Source: Scatosoma sp045576335
GTDB taxonomy: Bacteria; Bacillota; Clostridia; Christensenellales; Borkfalkiaceae
Direction of reading: 5' to 3'
NCBI GenBank assembly: GCA_045576335.1
Contig: JAZNGH010000029.1
Span: forward strand, 1-56,219
Length of the DNA stretch: 56,219 nt
How positions within the stretch are numbered: the first letter of the stretch is position 1; each line of letters begins with the position of its first letter. Below the pieces are notes generated by a model. The model worked only from the letters and a program-made list of their open reading frames with translations. It did no database searches and was not told the origin of the DNA. The position numbers and the translations under genes were made by a program. This document shows positions 24,002 to 32,859 of this stretch, in pieces.

Positions 24002-25222
24002 ATGAAAGAAAACACCCTTTACAAAGTAGCCATTATCGGCGGCGGAGCTTCGGGACTCACGCTTGCCGCCGCGCTTGCGGAGCGTACCGCGGGCGTCGCC
24101 GTGTTCGAACGCGGCGATAGGGTAGGCCGTAAGATTTCCGCCACCGGGAACGGTCAGGGCAACATCAGCAATCTTGCCGTTGGCAAAGAGGGCTATTTTT
24201 CCGTGTCCAAGCAGGGCGTAGAGCTCGCTTTTTCGTACCTTGATGAATACGGCTTCCCGTCCTTGCGCCGCTTTTTCGAAAAACTTGGCTTGTTGCTCCT
24301 TTCGGACGAGCGCGGTCGGGTCTACCCTGCCAGCCGCCAAGCCTCGTCCATTACCGACGCCTTGCGCTATTTCGTGGACGCGCACGGCGTACAGACGCAT
24401 TTATCCACGAAAATCACGGGCTTGGAGAAAAAGGGGGAGCATTTCCTCTTACACGCGGAAACGCCAACGGGAAAGGCGGTGTACCGCGCGCAAAAAGTCG
24501 TGCTTTGCACGGGCGGCAAAGCCGCCAAAAATTTCGGCACGGACGGCTCGGCGTACGCGCTTGCACAGGGCTTTGGGCATACGGTCACTTTGCTGTATCC
24601 CTCGCTCGTGCAGTTAAAAACGGACACCGCGCACACCAAAACCCTCAAAGGTATTCGCGTCAACGACGGCGTGATTTCCGCCGAGGAAAACGGCAAAGAG
24701 ATAGCGCGCTTTAAGGGGGATATTATCTTCACCGATTACGGCGTTTCGGGCGACGCGGTCTTTCGCCTTTCGGCGTTTCTTGCCGAGCGTGCACAAACGG
24801 GCGGCACACGGCTGTATATCGACTTTTTGCCCGATTTTTCAAAGAAAAAATTGCTTGCGGCTTTGACGGAAAAACGCAAGGCGTTTCCCGCTCTTCCCGT
24901 AGGCGAATTGTCGTTCGGAATGGTCAACAACCAAATCGGCAGGGCGGTTTTCCGCCGCGCGGAGGGGGATATACTTACAGCGAGCGAGCTTATCAAGCGT
25001 TTCCCGCTCACGCTCACGGGAAGCCTAGGCTTTGATTACGCGCAAGTGACCAAGGGCGGCATACCGCTTTGCGAGGTGGGCAAGGGCTTGGAAAGCAAGC
25101 TTTGTAAGGGCTTGTACCTCGCGGGCGAAATGCTGGATATAGACGGTCAATGCGGCGGGTACAATCTGCAATGGGCGTACGCGTCCGCGCGCGCCGTTGC
25201 GGCGGCGATTCAAGGTGAATAA
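24002..25222 (+). CDS. BaiN/HI0933-family FAD-dependent oxidoreductase
   Basis: Flavoprotein of 406 residues. The dinucleotide-binding motif 'VAIIGGGASGLTLAAALAE' is at the N-terminus, followed by 'RVGRKISATGNGQGNISN', which is the signature of the HI0933/YhiN/BaiN family. The C-terminal FAD contact is seen in 'GLYLAGEMLDIDGQCGGYNL'. Family members act as NAD(P)H-dependent reductases; BaiN of gut Clostridia has been linked to bile-acid intermediate reduction, but the substrate here cannot be inferred. The mRNA appears leaderless. The next gene, also a flavoprotein, begins 12 bp after the stop. Confidence 0.92.
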   Translation: MKENTLYKVAIIGGGASGLTLAAALAERTAGVAVFERGDRVGRKISATGNGQGNISNLAVGKEGYFSVSKQGVELAFSYLDEYGFPSLRRFFEKLGLLLLSDERGRVYPASRQASSITDALRYFVDAHGVQTHLSTKITGLEKKGEHFLLHAETPTGKAVYRAQKVVLCTGGKAAKNFGTDGSAYALAQGFGHTVTLLYPSLVQLKTDTAHTKTLKGIRVNDGVISAEENGKEIARFKGDIIFTDYGVSGDAVFRLSAFLAERAQTGGTRLYIDFLPDFSKKKLLAALTEKRKAFPALPVGELSFGMVNNQIGRAVFRRAEGDILTASELIKRFPLTLTGSLGFDYAQVTKGGIPLCEVGKGLESKLCKGLYLAGEMLDIDGQCGGYNLQWAYASARAVAAAIQGE

Positions 25223-25233
25223 AGGGGGCAGGT

Positions 25234-26787
25234 ATGCGTTTAATTACGCTTTCGGATATTAAATTGCCCGTGGGTAAAAACGAAACGGAGCTGATAAAAA
25301 TTGCAACGAAAAGGCTTGGAAAAAAGCCCGCGTACTTTTGTATCAAGAAAAAATCGGTAGACGCGCGCAATAAAAAGGATATCCGTATCGTGTATACGGT
25401 GGAATTCGGGGACGAAAAACCGCACGAAAAAGCGCGAGAAATGGAGCGATTGCCCAAAAACCGCCTGCCCGAAAAGCCCGTGCTCGTCGTGGGAAGCGGT
25501 CCTGCGGGGCTTTTTTGCGCGTTGCGGCTTTTGGATAGGGGCATAACGCCCGTCGTTGTGGAGCGCGGCGCGCCCGTGGAAGAGCGCGCGGATAGAATAG
25601 ACGCCTTTTTTGCGACGAAAACGCTGGACGTAAATTGCAACGTGCAGTTCGGCGAGGGCGGCGCGGGGACTTTTTCGGACGGAAAGCTGAACACGCAAAC
25701 GCATAGCCCGCTCAATCGCGAGGTTTTGGAAACGTTCGTGCGCTTCGGCGCGCCCGAAGAGATTTTGTACTTGAATAAACCGCATATCGGCAGCGACAAT
25801 CTGAAAAAAGTCGTGCACAATATGCGGGAAAATATCCTTGCCCGTGGGGGGCAGGTACGCTTCCACACCCGTTTGGAGGATATAACGACGCGGGGCGAAA
25901 GCTTGCTTTCGGCAACTCTGCACGATTTGCAAAGCGGCGAAACGGAGCAGCTTGAACCTGCTGCTTTGGTGCTTGCGATCGGGCACAGTGCGCGGGATAC
26001 CTTTGAGAAATTACTCACCCGCGGCGTGTGTATGAAACAAAAGGATTTTGCCGTCGGCGTTCGAATTGAGCATTTGCAATCGCAAATCGGCTTCGCGCAA
26101 TACGGCGATAGCTATCCGCGGCTGCCCGCGGCGGATTATAAGCTCGTTTCTCACGCGAGCGAACGGGCGGTATTCACCTTTTGTATGTGCCCAGGCGGGG
26201 TGGTAATGCCCGCGGCAAGCGAAGAAAACGGCGTGGTCACGAACGGTATGAGCAACTACGCCCGCGCGGAGCGCAACGCCAACGCGGCGTTGATTGCACA
26301 GGTCGCTCGCGCGGATTTCGCAGGCGAAAACCCGCTTGCCGGCGTAGAATTTCAAAGAACGCTCGAACGGGCGGCTTTTGCGGCAGGCGGGGGCAAATAC
26401 GCCGCGCCCGTACAGCTCGTCGGGGATTTTTTGCGGGATAGGACGGGCGATTATTTCGGCGCGGTCACGCCCACCTACGCGGCGGGCACGCGGTTTGCCG
26501 ATATGCGCGAGGTCTTGCCGCTTCCTATCGTCAACGCCCTGAAAAACGCGATAACGGATATGGACCGCCGCTTGCACGGGTTTGCCGATCCCGAAGCGGT
26601 TTTGACTGCGGTGGAAACGCGCACGAGCGCGCCCATTAGGATAGAACGCGACGAAAGCCTGCAATCGGTTTCCGTGCGCGGCTTGTTCCCTTGCGGCGAG
26701 GGCGCGGGGTACGCGGGCGGCATCACCTCGTCGTCGGCGGACGGTATTCGCGTGGCAGACGCCGTTTATGCACAGTTTTTGGCGTAA
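25234..26787 (+). CDS. Uncharacterised FAD-dependent dehydrogenase (COG2509 type)
   Basis: 517-residue flavoprotein. An N-terminal region of about 80 residues ('FCIKKKSVDARNKKDIRIVY') is typical of the COG2509 family and resembles an RNA-binding-like fold. It is followed by the Rossmann motif 'VLVVGSGPAGLFCALRLLD' (about 87-105), 'VQFGEGGAGTFSDGKLNTQT', and the C-terminal 'VRGLFPCGEGAGYAGGITSS'. The physiological substrate is unknown. AAAGGGGGCAGGT serves as ribosome binding site; it contains the recurring GGCAGGTATG string. Co-transcription with the preceding BaiN-like gene is likely. Confidence 0.92.
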   Translation: MRLITLSDIKLPVGKNETELIKIATKRLGKKPAYFCIKKKSVDARNKKDIRIVYTVEFGDEKPHEKAREMERLPKNRLPEKPVLVVGSGPAGLFCALRLLDRGITPVVVERGAPVEERADRIDAFFATKTLDVNCNVQFGEGGAGTFSDGKLNTQTHSPLNREVLETFVRFGAPEEILYLNKPHIGSDNLKKVVHNMRENILARGGQVRFHTRLEDITTRGESLLSATLHDLQSGETEQLEPAALVLAIGHSARDTFEKLLTRGVCMKQKDFAVGVRIEHLQSQIGFAQYGDSYPRLPAADYKLVSHASERAVFTFCMCPGGVVMPAASEENGVVTNGMSNYARAERNANAALIAQVARADFAGENPLAGVEFQRTLERAAFAAGGGKYAAPVQLVGDFLRDRTGDYFGAVTPTYAAGTRFADMREVLPLPIVNALKNAITDMDRRLHGFADPEAVLTAVETRTSAPIRIERDESLQSVSVRGLFPCGEGAGYAGGITSSSADGIRVADAVYAQFLA

Positions 26788-26930
26788 AAAGACATAAAAA
26801 ACCGCTGTTTTCATTATATTATCACACAGTTTTCACACAATTTACACAAAATAGGAATAGAATAAAAAGGAAAACACAGAGAAGAAAAAATACGGACTAT
26901 ACTAACTTTTTTCATATTCTCTCACTATGG

Positions 26931-26964
26931 TATACGGCGTGCCTTTCGGCACGCCGTATATCTT
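26931..26964. terminator. Bidirectional terminator between convergent genes
   Basis: TATACGGCGTGCC (26931-26943), TTTC loop, GGCACGCCGTATA (26948-26960), then TCTTTTATAT. The 140 bp before it are AT-rich without a gene. Confidence 0.85.
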
Positions 26965-26980
26965 TTATATGGTTATCTAT

Positions 26981-28357
26981 TTATTTTTTACGGATTTTGA
27001 TGATACCGATACGCGTATAATGCGGTTTGGTCAGTTCCTTGATTGCGTCGTAATAAATTTCCGTTAGGAAGCGCACACGCTCCAAGGTGATATACTCGTT
27101 GGGCTGGTGAATGGTTGCTTCTTCGCCCGCCATTTCAGGCCCGAACGCACAGCCCCGCTCCAAAACCCTTGCATACGTACCGCCGCCGATTGCGACGGGA
27201 GCTTCGTTTTTGCCCGTCGCTTGGTTGTACACGCGAAGCAGCGTGGATATGAGCGTACCCTCCGTGTCGTTGTAAATGGGTGCTTGATAATTGACTACTT
27301 CGTAGTCAACGCCCGCCTCGTCAAAGCGGTCGGTGATGGATTCCTTGGCAAAGGTCGCGGGGAAGCGGATATCCGAAGTGATTTCCAACGCCCCGTTTTT
27401 ATAGGTTGCAAGGTCGGGGGAGAGGGTAAGCTCGCCCGTTTCGTCCTTGAATACTTTCAAGCCCAAACCGCCGTTAAAGAGCAAATCGTACGCGTTTGCG
27501 CAAGCCTCGTCGATAGAAGCAAGGAAACAAAGCAACGCCTGCAACGCGTTTGCGCCCTTTTGCGGGGAAGAGCCGTGCGCCGATTTTCCGTACGCCTTCA
27601 AAATATTCGTGGTGTTATCGTAGGAGAGCGTCGTGCCCGCGACGGGGTTTTCATACCCGACGAGCTTTGCCGCCGCTTTGCGCGTAAGCACCGCCGAAGC
27701 GAGGTCGCAAACCATATTCACCCTTTCGCCCGCGTGGAGCGCGGTAAAAGGCGGGTCGTTTACGGGGAACGCAGTCTTTACGTGCAAAATTCCCTTTTCG
27801 GCGTAAATGACGGGGAAATCCGCGTCGGGCGAGAAGCCCTCCTTGGGCATCGTCGCCACCTTTTTATAATGCTCGATACATTTCCAGCCCGTTTCCTCGT
27901 TACAGCCGACGATAAGCTTGATGGTCCTACGGGGCGAAAAGCCCTCGTCTTTCAAGGCTTTGAGCGCGTACAGACAAGCGATTGCAGGGCCTTTGTCGTC
28001 CATCGTGCCCCGTCCCCAAATTTTTTCGCCCTCCACGCCTCCGTCCGACACGTCGGCGTTTATCACGCCGCCGAAGGGCGGGTATTTCCAGCCGTTACCG
28101 GCGGGTACGACGTCGAGATGTGCCAAAATGGCGAAATCCTCGCCCTTGCCGAAAACGACTTCGCCGATATAATTATCGTAATTATGCGTTTCAAAGCCGA
28201 AGCTTTCGGCGAGCGAAAGGAAGAATTGCAGACATTCCGCCGTTTCTTTGCCGAACGGACAATTTTCCTCGGCGGGTTTGAGCGAGGAATCGAAACGGAT
28301 AATATCTACGATAGAGCCTACGACTTCGTTGAAATATTTATGCGTTGCGTGTTTCAT
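26981..28357 (-). CDS. pepV: Dipeptidase PepV (M20 family)
   Basis: Cytosolic dizinc dipeptidase that splits dipeptides, working downstream of the peptide importer and aminopeptidases. M20 motifs in order: 'FAILAHLDVVPAGNGW' (His and Asp), 'WGRGTMDDKGPAIACLYALK' (bridging Asp), 'CNEETGWKCIEHYKK' (catalytic Glu pair), 'FSPDADFPVIYAEKG', and the terminal His in 'TIHQPNEYI'. The start at 28357 is chosen because AAAGGAG lies just upstream; the frame extends 45 bp further but without a ribosome binding site. 458 residues is normal for PepV. Confidence 0.95.
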   Translation of the reverse strand: MKHATHKYFNEVVGSIVDIIRFDSSLKPAEENCPFGKETAECLQFFLSLAESFGFETHNYDNYIGEVVFGKGEDFAILAHLDVVPAGNGWKYPPFGGVINADVSDGGVEGEKIWGRGTMDDKGPAIACLYALKALKDEGFSPRRTIKLIVGCNEETGWKCIEHYKKVATMPKEGFSPDADFPVIYAEKGILHVKTAFPVNDPPFTALHAGERVNMVCDLASAVLTRKAAAKLVGYENPVAGTTLSYDNTTNILKAYGKSAHGSSPQKGANALQALLCFLASIDEACANAYDLLFNGGLGLKVFKDETGELTLSPDLATYKNGALEITSDIRFPATFAKESITDRFDEAGVDYEVVNYQAPIYNDTEGTLISTLLRVYNQATGKNEAPVAIGGGTYARVLERGCAFGPEMAGEEATIHQPNEYITLERVRFLTEIYYDAIKELTKPHYTRIGIIKIRKK

Positions 28358-28393
28358 AAAACGAGCACTCCTTTGCGGACTTACTATATTTAT

Positions 28394-28422
28394 ATTATAC
28401 AATTTTTTTTCGTTTTGGTAAA
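28394..28422 (-). promoter_or_regulatory. Promoter of pepV
   Basis: On the minus strand: TTTACC, 17-bp spacer, TATAAT. The -35 is weak, the -10 is consensus. Confidence 0.55.
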
Positions 28423-28482
28423 GGAAATAAAGGGTAAACTCGAAAAAAAATAATATGTAAGTAAGGATAAATCGTGAAAACT

Positions 28483-28511
28483 TTGACTTTTTATATAAAG
28501 TGTGCTAAAAT
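28483..28511 (+). promoter_or_regulatory. Promoter of the radC operon
   Basis: TTGACT (28483-28488), 17-bp spacer, TAAAAT (28506-28511), about 28 bp before the radC ATG. Confidence 0.7.
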
Positions 28512-28539
28512 AGAATAAAGGTTTACGGGAGAGAAGAAT

Positions 28540-29298
28540 ATGCCGGACACGGAAACGAGAAAAGTGCACGAGCACGGCGGGCACAGACACAGAATTATTC
28601 AAAAGCTGGACAAGGAGGTTCTCTGTCCGCACGAATATTTGGAGGTGCTGCTCTTTTCCGCTATACCGCGTCGGAATACCAACGATATCGCCCACCGACT
28701 TTTGGCGGAATTCGGCAGTGTGGAAAATGTGCTGTCCGCGCCCGTGACGCGCTTGCAAAAGGTGGAGGGCGTGGGGGAAAGCGTAGCCGGATTTTTACGG
28801 ACGGTAGGCGCGATACTCGATAAATATTACGCGACACAGCTTTGCCGCTATCCCAAGGAATTTCATTACGATTCCTTTACCGCCTTTTTGAAAACGGAAT
28901 ATGAAAATATCGCAAACGAAGTGTTGGATATTTACGTGATAGGGGAAACGGGACGTATTACGGGCAGACGGCGTTACGATTCCTCGTCGAGCGGCTCGGT
29001 GAGCATACACGTAAAGTGGCTAAATTCCTTTTTCTACGAAAACGACCCGACGGGCGTCGTGCTCGTACATACGCACCCGCAAGGCGAAGCCAAGCCCTCG
29101 GACGCGGACGATAGCACCACCGCCCAAATCCAAACCTTTTGCGAGCAGTACGGCGTCGTGTTTTGCGACCATTTCATCTATTCGCCCAAGGGCGTGTACA
29201 GCTACGCGCTCAACGGGAAAATGAAGCGGGTGTACGAGGGCTACAAGCAAGACAAACGCGAATGGCTGGATAACTTTATCACGGGGAGGGAGAAATGA
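28540..29298 (+). CDS. radC: RadC family JAMM-domain protein
   Basis: 252 residues: an N-terminal helix-hairpin-helix region ('VEGVGESVAGFLRTVG', about 72-90) and a C-terminal JAB1/MPN (JAMM) domain with metal motif 'VLVHTHPQGEAKPSDADDST' (about 166-187). RadC was historically linked to DNA repair, but its role is unsettled; JAMM proteins are metallo-isopeptidases. The spacing H-x-H-P...S-x-x-D is intact, so it may be active. The stop overlaps the start of the histidine-kinase gene (ATGA), which indicates translational coupling with the two-component system, an unusual pairing. Confidence 0.9.
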   Translation: MPDTETRKVHEHGGHRHRIIQKLDKEVLCPHEYLEVLLFSAIPRRNTNDIAHRLLAEFGSVENVLSAPVTRLQKVEGVGESVAGFLRTVGAILDKYYATQLCRYPKEFHYDSFTAFLKTEYENIANEVLDIYVIGETGRITGRRRYDSSSSGSVSIHVKWLNSFFYENDPTGVVLVHTHPQGEAKPSDADDSTTAQIQTFCEQYGVVFCDHFIYSPKGVYSYALNGKMKRVYEGYKQDKREWLDNFITGREK

Positions 29299-30581
29299 AC
29301 AAATCTCCAAAGGAAGAGAAAAACGGCTCGGAGGAGAAAAAGGGCTTCCGTTCGTATTTTTTGAAGCTGTTTGACAAATACGGACTTCGCAACGAGGAAC
29401 AGTTCACTTCTTGGGGAAAATGGCTGATTTTCATTATCCTCGTTTTGCTCGAAGTGTTTATGGTCATGGAGCACGTTGCGTATTTCGAAAAAGAGGGCGG
29501 CTGGGGCGTGCTCATATCCCTGCTTGCCTTGGAAACGCTGTTGACGCTCTCGCAAGCGTTCAAGCTCTTTATCGTCAAGACCCGTCGTATCCGTATCGGC
29601 TTTTTCATTTTCGACGCGCTGATTTCCTGCTCGTTTATGTTCCTCGTGGGGGGCATGTACGCGGTCGTGACCTGTATGCTCGTTTTAACGGAGTTTTATA
29701 TCGCCGCCGAAAAGACCCGTTTTTCGTTCGTGTTGCTGTGTATGAGCAGTAGTATTTATATTGCGACTTATTTACTTCGCGAATACTATTTGATAGGCGG
29801 AAGCTTTGATATTTTACCCATTTTAACCTCGTCTTTAAGCTCGGTATTCGCCCTGTTTGCACATTTCTTAATCGTGCATATAGGCTTGGCGTTTTATCGG
29901 CAGTTCGTGCGCCTGAACAAGGCGTTAAAGGAGCTGGACGAGAGTAAAAAGGAGCTGGAAAAGGCGTATGCGGTGGTGGCGGAGGTGACCGCTTTGGAGG
30001 AACGCCAAAGGATCGCCAAGGACATTCACGACACCGCGGGACATTCTATCACTACCGTCATTATGCAGACGGAAGCGGCAAAGCTCATTTTGGACAAAAA
30101 CGTGGACGAGGCGAGAAGCAAAATTATCGCGGCGAATTTGCAAGCCAAGCACGCCTTGGAGGAGCTTCGCGACAGCGTGCATTTGCTGTCGGGGAACACG
30201 GCGGCGGCGAGCTTGAAAGAGTCGCTCAAAAACATCATTCACGAATCCACGGACGGCACGGGGATTACCATTCGTTCGTCCATTTGCGAGGCGGAGGTGT
30301 CGCCAGCAAAATTCCGTTTTCTTTGCAACACACTCAAAGAGGGGATATCCAACGGCTTGCGCCACGGCGGCGCGACGGCGTTTTGGTTTGAACTGAAAAC
30401 GGAGGGCAAACAGCTACAATTTTTGCTGTCGGACAACGGCAAGGGTTGCGAAAAGGAAGAACTCAAACTTGGATTCGGGCTTTCGTCTATGCAGGAGCGC
30501 GCAAAGGCGCTTGGCGGCGAAATCAAAATACAAACGGAAGAAGGCGAGGGCTTCGAGCTGACGCTCGTGCTTCCCGCGTAA
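29295..30581 (+). CDS. NarL-type sensor histidine kinase
   Basis: 428-residue membrane kinase. Five or six membrane helices occupy residues about 36-205 without an extracytoplasmic sensor domain, as in DesK-like kinases. A short coiled coil leads to the HisKA_3 dimerisation region 'EERQRIAKDIHDTAGHSITT' with the phospho-accepting His (near residue 247), and a HATPase_c domain with 'NTLKEGISNGLRHGGA' (N-box), 'LSDNGKGC' (G1) and 'FGLSSMQERAKALGG' (G2). The signal is unknown; helices only suggest sensing of the membrane. The partner regulator follows 10 bp downstream. Confidence 0.93.
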   Translation: MNKSPKEEKNGSEEKKGFRSYFLKLFDKYGLRNEEQFTSWGKWLIFIILVLLEVFMVMEHVAYFEKEGGWGVLISLLALETLLTLSQAFKLFIVKTRRIRIGFFIFDALISCSFMFLVGGMYAVVTCMLVLTEFYIAAEKTRFSFVLLCMSSSIYIATYLLREYYLIGGSFDILPILTSSLSSVFALFAHFLIVHIGLAFYRQFVRLNKALKELDESKKELEKAYAVVAEVTALEERQRIAKDIHDTAGHSITTVIMQTEAAKLILDKNVDEARSKIIAANLQAKHALEELRDSVHLLSGNTAAASLKESLKNIIHESTDGTGITIRSSICEAEVSPAKFRFLCNTLKEGISNGLRHGGATAFWFELKTEGKQLQFLLSDNGKGCEKEELKLGFGLSSMQERAKALGGEIKIQTEEGEGFELTLVLPA

Positions 30582-30591
30582 GGAGGAAATT

Positions 30592-31236
30592 ATGAACAAA
30601 ATCAAGGTACTCGTAACGGACGACCAAGCGGAGCTTGCGGAGGAAATCAAAAGCGTTTTGGAAACGGACGAAGCGTTAGAGGTGACGGGGATTGCCAAGG
30701 ACGGGTTTGACGCTTTGGAAAAAATGGCGGAGAATACGCCCGACGTCGTGCTTTTGGATATCCGTATGCCGAATATGAACGGCGTGGTGGCAACTCGCCG
30801 TATCAAGGAAGAATATCCCGATACCAAGGTAGTCATTTTGACGACTTTCGACGACAGCGATTATATTCTCAACGCCATCAATAACGGCGCAAGCGGGTAT
30901 CTATTGAAAGATATGGGCGCGAGCGCGCTGATTGGCGCGGTGAAAAACGCTTACGAGGGGGATACCATTCTGCCCGCGAAGATCGCGCGGCGCATTACGG
31001 ATGCGGCAAAGAATATTTCCGCGGACAGAGAAATCAAGCTTGCGCGCGCATTCGGTATGTCCGACAGAGAGGTGGAGATTGCGCTGATGATGTACGAGGG
31101 CTTTACTAACCGTCAAATTTCTTCCGCGCTCAAACTTTCCGAGGGTACGACCAGAAACTACGTTTCTACCATTTATATCAAGACGAAAAGCGAAAACCGC
31201 GCCGAAGCGGTGCAGGCGATCAAGGCGGTGCTGTAA
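30592..31236 (+). CDS. NarL/LuxR-family response regulator
   Basis: 214-residue DNA-binding regulator, partner of the preceding kinase. The receiver domain has the acidic pair in 'VLVTDDQAE', the phospho-acceptor Asp in 'VVLLDIRMPNMNG' and the switch Thr/Lys in 'ILTTFDD' and 'YLLKDMGAS'. The LuxR-type helix-turn-helix is 'SDREVEIALMMYEGFTNRQI' followed by 'SSALKLSEGTTRNYVSTIY'. AAGGAGG precedes the ATG. Target promoters cannot be read from the window. Confidence 0.95.
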   Translation: MNKIKVLVTDDQAELAEEIKSVLETDEALEVTGIAKDGFDALEKMAENTPDVVLLDIRMPNMNGVVATRRIKEEYPDTKVVILTTFDDSDYILNAINNGASGYLLKDMGASALIGAVKNAYEGDTILPAKIARRITDAAKNISADREIKLARAFGMSDREVEIALMMYEGFTNRQISSALKLSEGTTRNYVSTIYIKTKSENRAEAVQAIKAVL

Positions 31237-31908
31237 ATGTATAAGGCGTTCGTATTTGATTTGGACGGCACGCTGCTCGATACCTTGGAGGACTTGCAGG
31301 ACGCGGTGAACGCCGCGTTGAAGCATTACGGCTTCCCGCCGCGGAGCATAGACGAGGTGCGCGCGTTTATCGGGAACGGTATCGTGAATTTGATGCAGCG
31401 CGCGCTGGGTAGGACGGATTTTCCCGATTTTGAGGGCGTGATGCAGGTGTTCAAGACGCATTATAAGGCGCATTGCGCCGATAAAACCAAACCGTATGCG
31501 GGCATTTTGGCTTTGCTGAAAGGCTTGCGAGAGCGGGGCGTGAAAACCGCCGTGCTTTCCAACAAAGCGGATTTTGCGGTGAAACAGCTTGCACAGGTCT
31601 ATTTCGACGGCTTGTTGGACGAGGCGGCGGGTGAAAACGAGGCGGCGGGGATTCGCAAAAAACCCGCGCCCGACGCGTTGTTTACGATTATGCGTTCTTT
31701 GGGCGTGACGGCGGCGGAAACGGTGTATATCGGCGATTCCGAGGTGGATATCCAAACGGCGAAAAACGCGGGCGTGGATTGTATTTGCGTATGCTGGGGC
31801 TTTCGCGATAAGGCGTTTTTGCAAGAGCAGGGCGGAAAAGTATTCGTGGATGAGCCCAAGGAAATTTTGAAGTTCGTTGCAAACGGACGCGAGGTGAACA
31901 ATGTGTAA
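31237..31908 (+). CDS. HAD-superfamily phosphatase (phosphoglycolate phosphatase-like)
   Basis: 223-residue HAD hydrolase with alpha-helical cap. Motif I is 'FDLDGTLLDT' at the N-terminus, motif II the Ser in 'TAVLSNKADF', motif III the Lys in 'GIRKKPAPDALF', and motif IV 'VYIGDSEVDIQTAKNAG'. The layout matches Gph/PGP-type phosphatases that remove phosphate from small sugar phosphates or phosphoglycolate; the true substrate is open. The start follows the response-regulator stop without a gap, and the end overlaps the next gene by 8 bp, so all belong to one transcript. Confidence 0.92.
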   Translation: MYKAFVFDLDGTLLDTLEDLQDAVNAALKHYGFPPRSIDEVRAFIGNGIVNLMQRALGRTDFPDFEGVMQVFKTHYKAHCADKTKPYAGILALLKGLRERGVKTAVLSNKADFAVKQLAQVYFDGLLDEAAGENEAAGIRKKPAPDALFTIMRSLGVTAAETVYIGDSEVDIQTAKNAGVDCICVCWGFRDKAFLQEQGGKVFVDEPKEILKFVANGREVNNV

Positions 31909-32815
31909 AATAGACGGTATCGGCAATACGCCGCTGATAGAGCTTGTGAAAATAAGAGAGGAACTGCATTTGCAGGCGCGCATTTTTGCAAAGGCGGAAT
32001 ATCGCAACGCGGGCGGGTCGATTAAGGACCGCGTAGCAAAGGCGATTATAGAGGACGCGGAAAAGAGCGGAAAGCTGACAGCGGGCGGTACGGTGATTGA
32101 AGCGACTTCGGGAAATACGGGCATAGGGCTTGCGCTCGTGGCGGCTTCGCGCGGGTATAAAGCGATAATCGTGATGCCTGATACTATGTCTGTGGAAAGA
32201 CGGCAGCTGCTCCAAAAGTACGGGGCGGAGGTCGTGCTCACGGACGGAAAAAAAGGTATGCAGGGCGCGGTGGAATGCGCGGAAGCGTTGTTAAATCGCA
32301 CGCCCAACGCGATTATTGCGGGGCAGTTTGACAACCCCGCCAACCCCAAGGCGCACTATCAAACGACCGCGCCCGAAATTTACGAGGCGTTGGAGGGGAA
32401 AATAGATATTTTCGTCGCTTGCGTGGGTACGGGCGGTACTTTGACGGGCGTGGGGAAATTCCTCAAAGAAAAAAACCCGCAAACGCGGGTGGTGGCGGTA
32501 GAGCCTGCGGCTTCGCCGTTGCTGTCAAGAGGCGTTGCGGGCGCGCATAAGATACAGGGTATCGGCGCGAACTTCGTGCCGAGCGTGCTCGATTGCGGCG
32601 TGTACGACGAGGTGCTTTGCGTGACGGACGAGGAAGCGTTTGAGAAAACAAAGCTCCTTTACAAGACGGAGGGCGTATTTGCGGGGATATCCGCGGGAGC
32701 GGCAGTCGCCGCGGCAATCGCCTTGGCGAAAGAAAAGAAAAACGCGGGGAAGAATATCGTGACAATCTTGCCCGACGGCGGCGACAGGTATCTATCGACG
32801 GGAATATACGAATAA
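31901..32815 (+). CDS. cysK: Cysteine synthase family PLP enzyme
   Basis: PLP-dependent beta-family enzyme that most likely makes cysteine from O-acetylserine and sulfide. The PLP lysine lies in 'YRNAGGSIKDRVAKAII', the substrate loop in 'IEATSGNTGIGLALVAASRG', the phosphate-binding loop in 'ACVGTGGTLTGVGKFLKE', and 'EGVFAGISAGAAV' follows near the C-terminus. The 304-residue length fits CysK. Beta-family relatives such as cystathionine beta-synthase use other substrates, so the name is by best fit. A strong terminator follows 6 bp after the stop and ends the radC-kinase-regulator-HAD-cysK unit. Confidence 0.92.
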   Translation: MCKIDGIGNTPLIELVKIREELHLQARIFAKAEYRNAGGSIKDRVAKAIIEDAEKSGKLTAGGTVIEATSGNTGIGLALVAASRGYKAIIVMPDTMSVERRQLLQKYGAEVVLTDGKKGMQGAVECAEALLNRTPNAIIAGQFDNPANPKAHYQTTAPEIYEALEGKIDIFVACVGTGGTLTGVGKFLKEKNPQTRVVAVEPAASPLLSRGVAGAHKIQGIGANFVPSVLDCGVYDEVLCVTDEEAFEKTKLLYKTEGVFAGISAGAAVAAAIALAKEKKNAGKNIVTILPDGGDRYLSTGIYE

Positions 32816-32820
32816 AAAAT

Positions 32821-32852
32821 AAACGGCTTCGGAGAACTCCGAAGCCGTTTTC
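32821..32852. terminator. Terminator between cysK and mgtE
   Basis: AAACGGCTTCGGAG (32821-32834) and CTCCGAAGCCGTTT (32837-32850) form a long stem with a minimal loop; the A-rich left flank and TTTTCG right flank allow use from both sides. Confidence 0.88.
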
Positions 32853-32859
32853 GTTTGAG

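Noticed and set aside
27107..28453. Long plus-strand open frame opposite pepV
   Set aside because: It is the complement of pepV; pepV has all M20 motifs, a ribosome binding site and a promoter, while the mirror frame has none.
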